Positions 61,298 to 64,000 of a stretch of DNA of 64,000 bases are shown one piece after another. The position numbers and the translations under genes are program-made. The DNA comes from Chlorogloeopsis fritschii. GTDB lineage: Bacteria; Cyanobacteriota; Cyanobacteriia; Cyanobacteriales; Nostocaceae. The notes beneath the pieces are model-generated. The model did not search any database and was not told where the DNA came from. It worked only from the letters and a program-made list of their open reading frames with translations. Position 1 is the stretch's first letter; each line of letters opens with the position of its first letter. Location: the NCBI RefSeq assembly GCF_043099315.1, contig NZ_CP170746.1, one strand, 5' to 3'.

Positions 61298-61531
61298 TTA
61301 TCTGGGATAAATATGAAGTCTAGGTGCTATTCCCGGATTGACTATAGCGGCTACTTCTTCAGAAGATAATTGACTCAGTTCAGTCTGTAGTTCTGTAACG
61401 GTGAAGTTATAGCCACGCTCTTGAGCAATCTTGATGAATGCTTCTGGATCGGCTGCTGCTTTGAGTCTTGCTTTTAATGCTTGATCTTGTTTTACTGCTT
61501 TGAAAAGTTGGGCTGCATTTTTCTGCGTCAT
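61298..61531 (-). CDS. Nif11-type leader-peptide family protein
   Basis: 77 residues: AQLFKAVKQDQALKARLKAA, then IAQERGYNFTVTELQTELSQ and LSSEEVAAIVNPG. This is the Nif11 leader fold that serves as the recognition part of cyanobacterial RiPP precursors; here a short core (IAPRLHIYPR) without Cys, Ser or Thr follows NPG in place of the usual Gly-Gly. No modification or transport enzyme is adjacent. It may be a stand-alone Nif11 protein. Confidence 0.8.
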   Translation of the reverse strand: MTQKNAAQLFKAVKQDQALKARLKAAADPEAFIKIAQERGYNFTVTELQTELSQLSSEEVAAIVNPGIAPRLHIYPR

Positions 61532-61718
61532 GACATTCTATCTCCTGTTTTAAATATCAGATTGAAAGGCAGTCATTTAAATCCTGTAGTTACGCCCAAG
61601 CCAGCGAAGTTCGCTACTAAATTAAATTCATACACTTCAATCTTGAACTAAAGAGGAGAATTTTTCATTGATTTTGACAAAAAAATATAAGTTCCCACTA
61701 GTACTCTGTTTAAAACGA

Positions 61719-61750
61719 AAAAGCGCCCTCTCTTTCGAGAGAACGCTTTT
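61719..61750 (-). terminator. Rho-independent terminator of psbA
   Basis: AAAAGCG CC CTCTC TTTC GAGAG AA CGCTTTT: two-part stem with a tetraloop and small internal loop, about 36 bases after the psbA stop; T-run on the minus strand. Confidence 0.85.
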
Positions 61751-61785
61751 CAGTTAATACTTAATCAATCAGTCTGAGACTATTA

Positions 61786-62868
61786 TTAACCGTTGATAGC
61801 AGGAGCGCTGATTGCAACAGGAGCACTTTCAGCAGATGCTAAGTCGAGAGGGAAGTTGTGAGCATTGCGCTCGTGCATAACTTCCATACCCAAGTTAGCG
61901 CGGTTGATGATGTCAGCCCAGGTATTGATGACATGACCTTGGGAATCAATCACTGACTGGTTGAAGTTGAAACCGTTGAGGTTGAACGCCATGGTGCTGA
62001 TGCCCAGAGCGGTGAACCAGATTCCAATTACAGGCCAAGCTGCCAAGAAGAAGTGCAACGAGCGGCTGTTGTTGAAAGAAGCGTATTGGAAAATCAAGCG
62101 ACCGAAGTAACCGTGAGCAGCGACGATGTTGTAGGTTTCTTCTTCTTGACCGAACTTATAACCGTAGTTTTGAGATTCGGTTTCGGTGGTTTCACGCACC
62201 AGAGAAGAGGTTACCAAACTTCCGTGCATTGCACTGAACAAGCTACCGCCGAACACACCTGCTACACCCAACTGGTGGAAGGGGTGCATGAGGATGTTGT
62301 GCTCTGCTTGGAACACCAACATGAAGTTGAAGGTTCCAGAGATACCCAAAGGCATTCCGTCAGAGAAGGAACCTTGACCCAAGGGGTAGATCAAGAAGAC
62401 TGCGGTTGCTGCTGCTACAGGTGCAGAGTAAGCTACGGCAATCCAAGGACGCATACCTAAGCGGTAGGACAATTCCCACTCACGACCGAGGTAGCAGAAT
62501 ACACCGATCAAGAAGTGGAAAATTACCAACTGGTAAGAGCCACCGTTGTAGAGCCACTCATCTAAAGAAGCTGCTTCCCAAATTGGGTAGAAGTGCAAAC
62601 CAATCGCGTTGGAGGAAGGTACTACTGCACCGGAGATGATGTTGTTTCCGTACAGTAAGGAACCTGCTACTGGCTCGCGGATACCGTCGATGTCTACGGG
62701 GGGAGCCGCAATGAAGGCGATGATGAAGCAAGCTGTTGCTGCTAGGAGGGTTGGGATCATCAACACGCCGAACCAACCGATGTATAAACGGTTTTCGGTG
62801 CTGGTGATGAATTCACAGAACCGCTCCCATACGTTGGCGCTTTCGCGTCTTTGTAAGGTTGTTGTCAT
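61786..62868 (-). CDS. psbA: Photosystem II D1 protein, E130 (high-light) form
   Basis: 360 residues, the photosystem II reaction-centre subunit carrying pheophytin, QB, and most Mn-cluster ligands. Five membrane helices; the tyrosine Z region QAEHNILMHPFHQLG and C-terminal ERNAHNFPLDLA|SAE, where CtpA cuts after Ala344. Residue 130 (CYLGREWEL) is Glu, the form that H-bonds pheophytin in high-light D1:2 isoforms, rather than Gln of low-light D1:1. Single copy in this window; others exist elsewhere as a rule. Confidence 0.97.
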   Translation of the reverse strand: MTTTLQRRESANVWERFCEFITSTENRLYIGWFGVLMIPTLLAATACFIIAFIAAPPVDIDGIREPVAGSLLYGNNIISGAVVPSSNAIGLHFYPIWEAASLDEWLYNGGSYQLVIFHFLIGVFCYLGREWELSYRLGMRPWIAVAYSAPVAAATAVFLIYPLGQGSFSDGMPLGISGTFNFMLVFQAEHNILMHPFHQLGVAGVFGGSLFSAMHGSLVTSSLVRETTETESQNYGYKFGQEEETYNIVAAHGYFGRLIFQYASFNNSRSLHFFLAAWPVIGIWFTALGISTMAFNLNGFNFNQSVIDSQGHVINTWADIINRANLGMEVMHERNAHNFPLDLASAESAPVAISAPAING

Positions 62869-62940
62869 GATTCTATGAGTGCGATTATTTTTCGACTTAT
62901 GTATGTATCAGGCTTTTGTTTGTTTGCCTGTGAGTATCAC

Positions 62941-62958
62941 TTTACATTGCTTTACAAA
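62941..62958 (+). promoter_or_regulatory. HLR1 (RpaB-binding) motif upstream of psbA
   Basis: TTTACATTGCTTTACAAA matches (G/T)TTACA(T/A)(T/A)NN(G/T)TTACA(T/A)(T/A) at every defined position. It lies 73 bases before the psbA start codon. HLR1 is bound by the response regulator RpaB in high-light-responsive genes, including psbA. It reads as shown on the plus strand, opposite to the gene. The binding itself is inference. Confidence 0.75.
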
Positions 62959-63258
62959 AATTAATCAAGTAATTTAACTTTTGTAAAGCTAATAAGAGTT
63001 ATAAGTTTTACTAATTGAAAAACAGGAATTGTAAAAAATGATACTGATTATTAAAAATTTTACATCTTGTACTTCTACCAAGAGCCATTAGACAGCAGCC
63101 CCACAACTCTAGTTACCAGCTTCAAACTGTTAACGAGAATTAACTCTGACTCATTATCGCCAGATGCGTGCAAATTGCCTATGAGCGTAACACCAGCGCC
63201 GCGATCCGCGATCTCAAACAAAGCTTAAGTTAGTTCAGCAAGCCGTCAGAAATAAAAA

Positions 63259-63286
63259 CCTGCTGAAGATAAGATTCAACAGCAGG
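63259..63286 (-). terminator. Terminator of the acetolactate-synthase-like gene
   Basis: CCTGCTG AAGATAAGATTCAA CAGCAGG, with TTTTTAT following on the minus strand, about 180 bases past the stop. Confidence 0.65.
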
Positions 63287-63463
63287 GAAAACAGCATTGT
63301 AACTTGTAATTTAAATTACCTAAATGGCAACGAACTGGTTAAGCTCATCCTCTGGCTTTTTAAACTTCGCTCCACTCCTGCATTTACAAAAAGCTGGGGG
63401 ATTTAGAGTCGTTGGTACAAAGGACAAATGACTATTGACTAATGACTAAGAAGTATCTGTTGC

Positions 63464-64000
63464 CTACAATGCACAATTCAACTCACCAGCTTTTTGTGTA
63501 AAACGAATGTTTTCTCGATAGTCTACAGGGCAATCGATTACTGCTGGAACATCTTGAGCGAGGGCTTCTTTGAGGATGGGAACTAAATCGGTAGCAGCTT
63601 CTACACGGTAGCCTTTTAAACCCATACTTTCAGCAAACTTGACAAAATCCGGATTGCCAAAATGCACAAAAGATGAGTTGCCTTTACCAAATTGATTTTC
63701 TTGTTTCCACTCGATTAAGCCATATCCACCATCATTAAAAATTAAGGTGACAAAGGCAGTACCAACACGCAAAGCAGTTTCTAATTCTTGGCAATTCATC
63801 ATAAAGCCACCATCGCCAGTTGCAGCTATAACTTTGCGATCGGGATAAACCAGTTTGGCTGCGATCGCACCGGGAATGGCAATACCCATTGCCGCAAAGC
63901 CATTAGAAATAATACAAGTATTGGGGCTATAACAATGATAATGACGGGCTATCCACATTTTGTGAGCGCCGACATCAGAAATCACGATATCTTCTGGCCC
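63464..64000 (-). CDS. Acetolactate synthase-type TPP enzyme, C-terminal part (partial)
   Basis: The last ~178 residues of a thiamine-diphosphate enzyme; the frame continues beyond 64000. GPEDIVISDVGAHKMWIARH is followed by the TPP/Mg motif ATGDGGFMMNCQELETALR...NDGGYG (GDG-x25-N). The end DYRENIRFTQKAGELNCAL is that of single-subunit acetolactate synthases (AlsS/large-subunit-like) in cyanobacteria. Involved in branched-chain amino acid or acetolactate formation. The N-terminal part is outside the window. Confidence 0.85.
   Translation of the reverse strand, partial: GPEDIVISDVGAHKMWIARHYHCYSPNTCIISNGFAAMGIAIPGAIAAKLVYPDRKVIAATGDGGFMMNCQELETALRVGTAFVTLIFNDGGYGLIEWKQENQFGKGNSSFVHFGNPDFVKFAESMGLKGYRVEAATDLVPILKEALAQDVPAVIDCPVDYRENIRFTQKAGELNCAL

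Larger units (their letters stand above)
62869..63463. other. psbA promoter region
   Basis: About 595 bases upstream of psbA and downstream of the acetolactate-synthase-like gene. It holds an HLR1 box (62941-62958), further TTTGTAAAG/TTAACTT AT-rich DNA (62960-63060), and a terminator hairpin at 63259-63286. No ORF. Confidence 0.6.

Noticed and set aside
62053..62878. Long open frames antisense to psbA (62053-62460, 62609-62878)
   Set aside because: They mirror a highly constrained gene, have no ribosome sites and no domains; shadow frames.
1..64000. tRNA, rRNA, riboswitch, CRISPR array or origin
   Set aside because: I scanned for T-loop (GTTCGAATC-like) sequences, regular spaced repeats and known box patterns by eye and found none convincing; a dedicated search could still find one.

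Overview
This window is chromosomal DNA from a filamentous, probably heterocyst-forming cyanobacterium (Nostocales-like). The photosynthesis genes psbA (D1), petM, ycf39, ycf66 and an nblR-like regulator establish the phylum. Dense HIP1 octamers (GCGATCGC), tandem heptamer (STRR-type) tracts, a fused pyrF-pyrE gene, the lpdA-trpC pair and a CYP110-like P450 fit the order. No rRNA, tRNA or CRISPR array was seen. Most genes are housekeeping and transcribed singly or in short runs on both strands. The spaces between them are full of small dispersed repeats.

Layout. 0-4 kb: the start of an unknown gene coupled to a DUF262 protein (possible defence or toxin module cut by the window edge), a peroxiredoxin/cold-shock fusion, a lumenal pentapeptide protein, ttcA and a small NrtS-like membrane protein. 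4-9 kb: a co-directional set of a GT2 glycosyltransferase, two TVP38/TMEM64 membrane proteins and a mercuric-reductase-like flavoprotein, separated by copies of a repeat with GGGCGGGTTT/AAACCCGCCC ends. 9-16 kb: a histidine kinase, a K+ channel, argD, a hemerythrin protein, aroE and a frameshifted alpha/beta hydrolase. 16-24 kb: a Ca-motif lipoprotein, an aldo/keto reductase relic, an L,D-transpeptidase, DUF1802, ggt (with a repeat inserted in frame beside its catalytic Thr), and LOG-family and Uma2 relics. 24-42 kb: ileS, a Ser/Thr kinase with a basic repeat tail, ycf66, gnd, ilvE, a ParA ATPase with a repeat-containing coiled-coil partner, a P450, a histidine kinase plus nucleotidyltransferase pair, a frameshifted lpdA, and trpC. 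42-47 kb: a gene-poor, AT-rich, HIP1-free stretch with a secreted DUF1996 protein and a split small gene. 47-58 kb: a DUF192 lipoprotein, nblR, nadK, ycf39-petM, pdxA, a Cys-less rhodanese, an RNase D-like exonuclease, a CAP protein, beta-carbonic anhydrase, a JAMM protease and moeB. 58-64 kb: an IS630 element whose outer end forms the pyrF-pyrE stop codon, a Nif11-type peptide, psbA (E130 form) with an HLR1 site, and the C-terminal part of an acetolactate-synthase-type enzyme.

Themes. Gene erosion is common: two single-base frameshifts in otherwise intact genes, a split small ORF, and three truncated relics next to repeats. The most interesting candidates are the DUF262 module at the left edge, the ParA/coiled-coil pair (possibly McdAB-like carboxysome positioning), the peroxiredoxin-cold-shock fusion, the repeat inserted in gamma-glutamyltranspeptidase, and the IS630/pyrFE junction.
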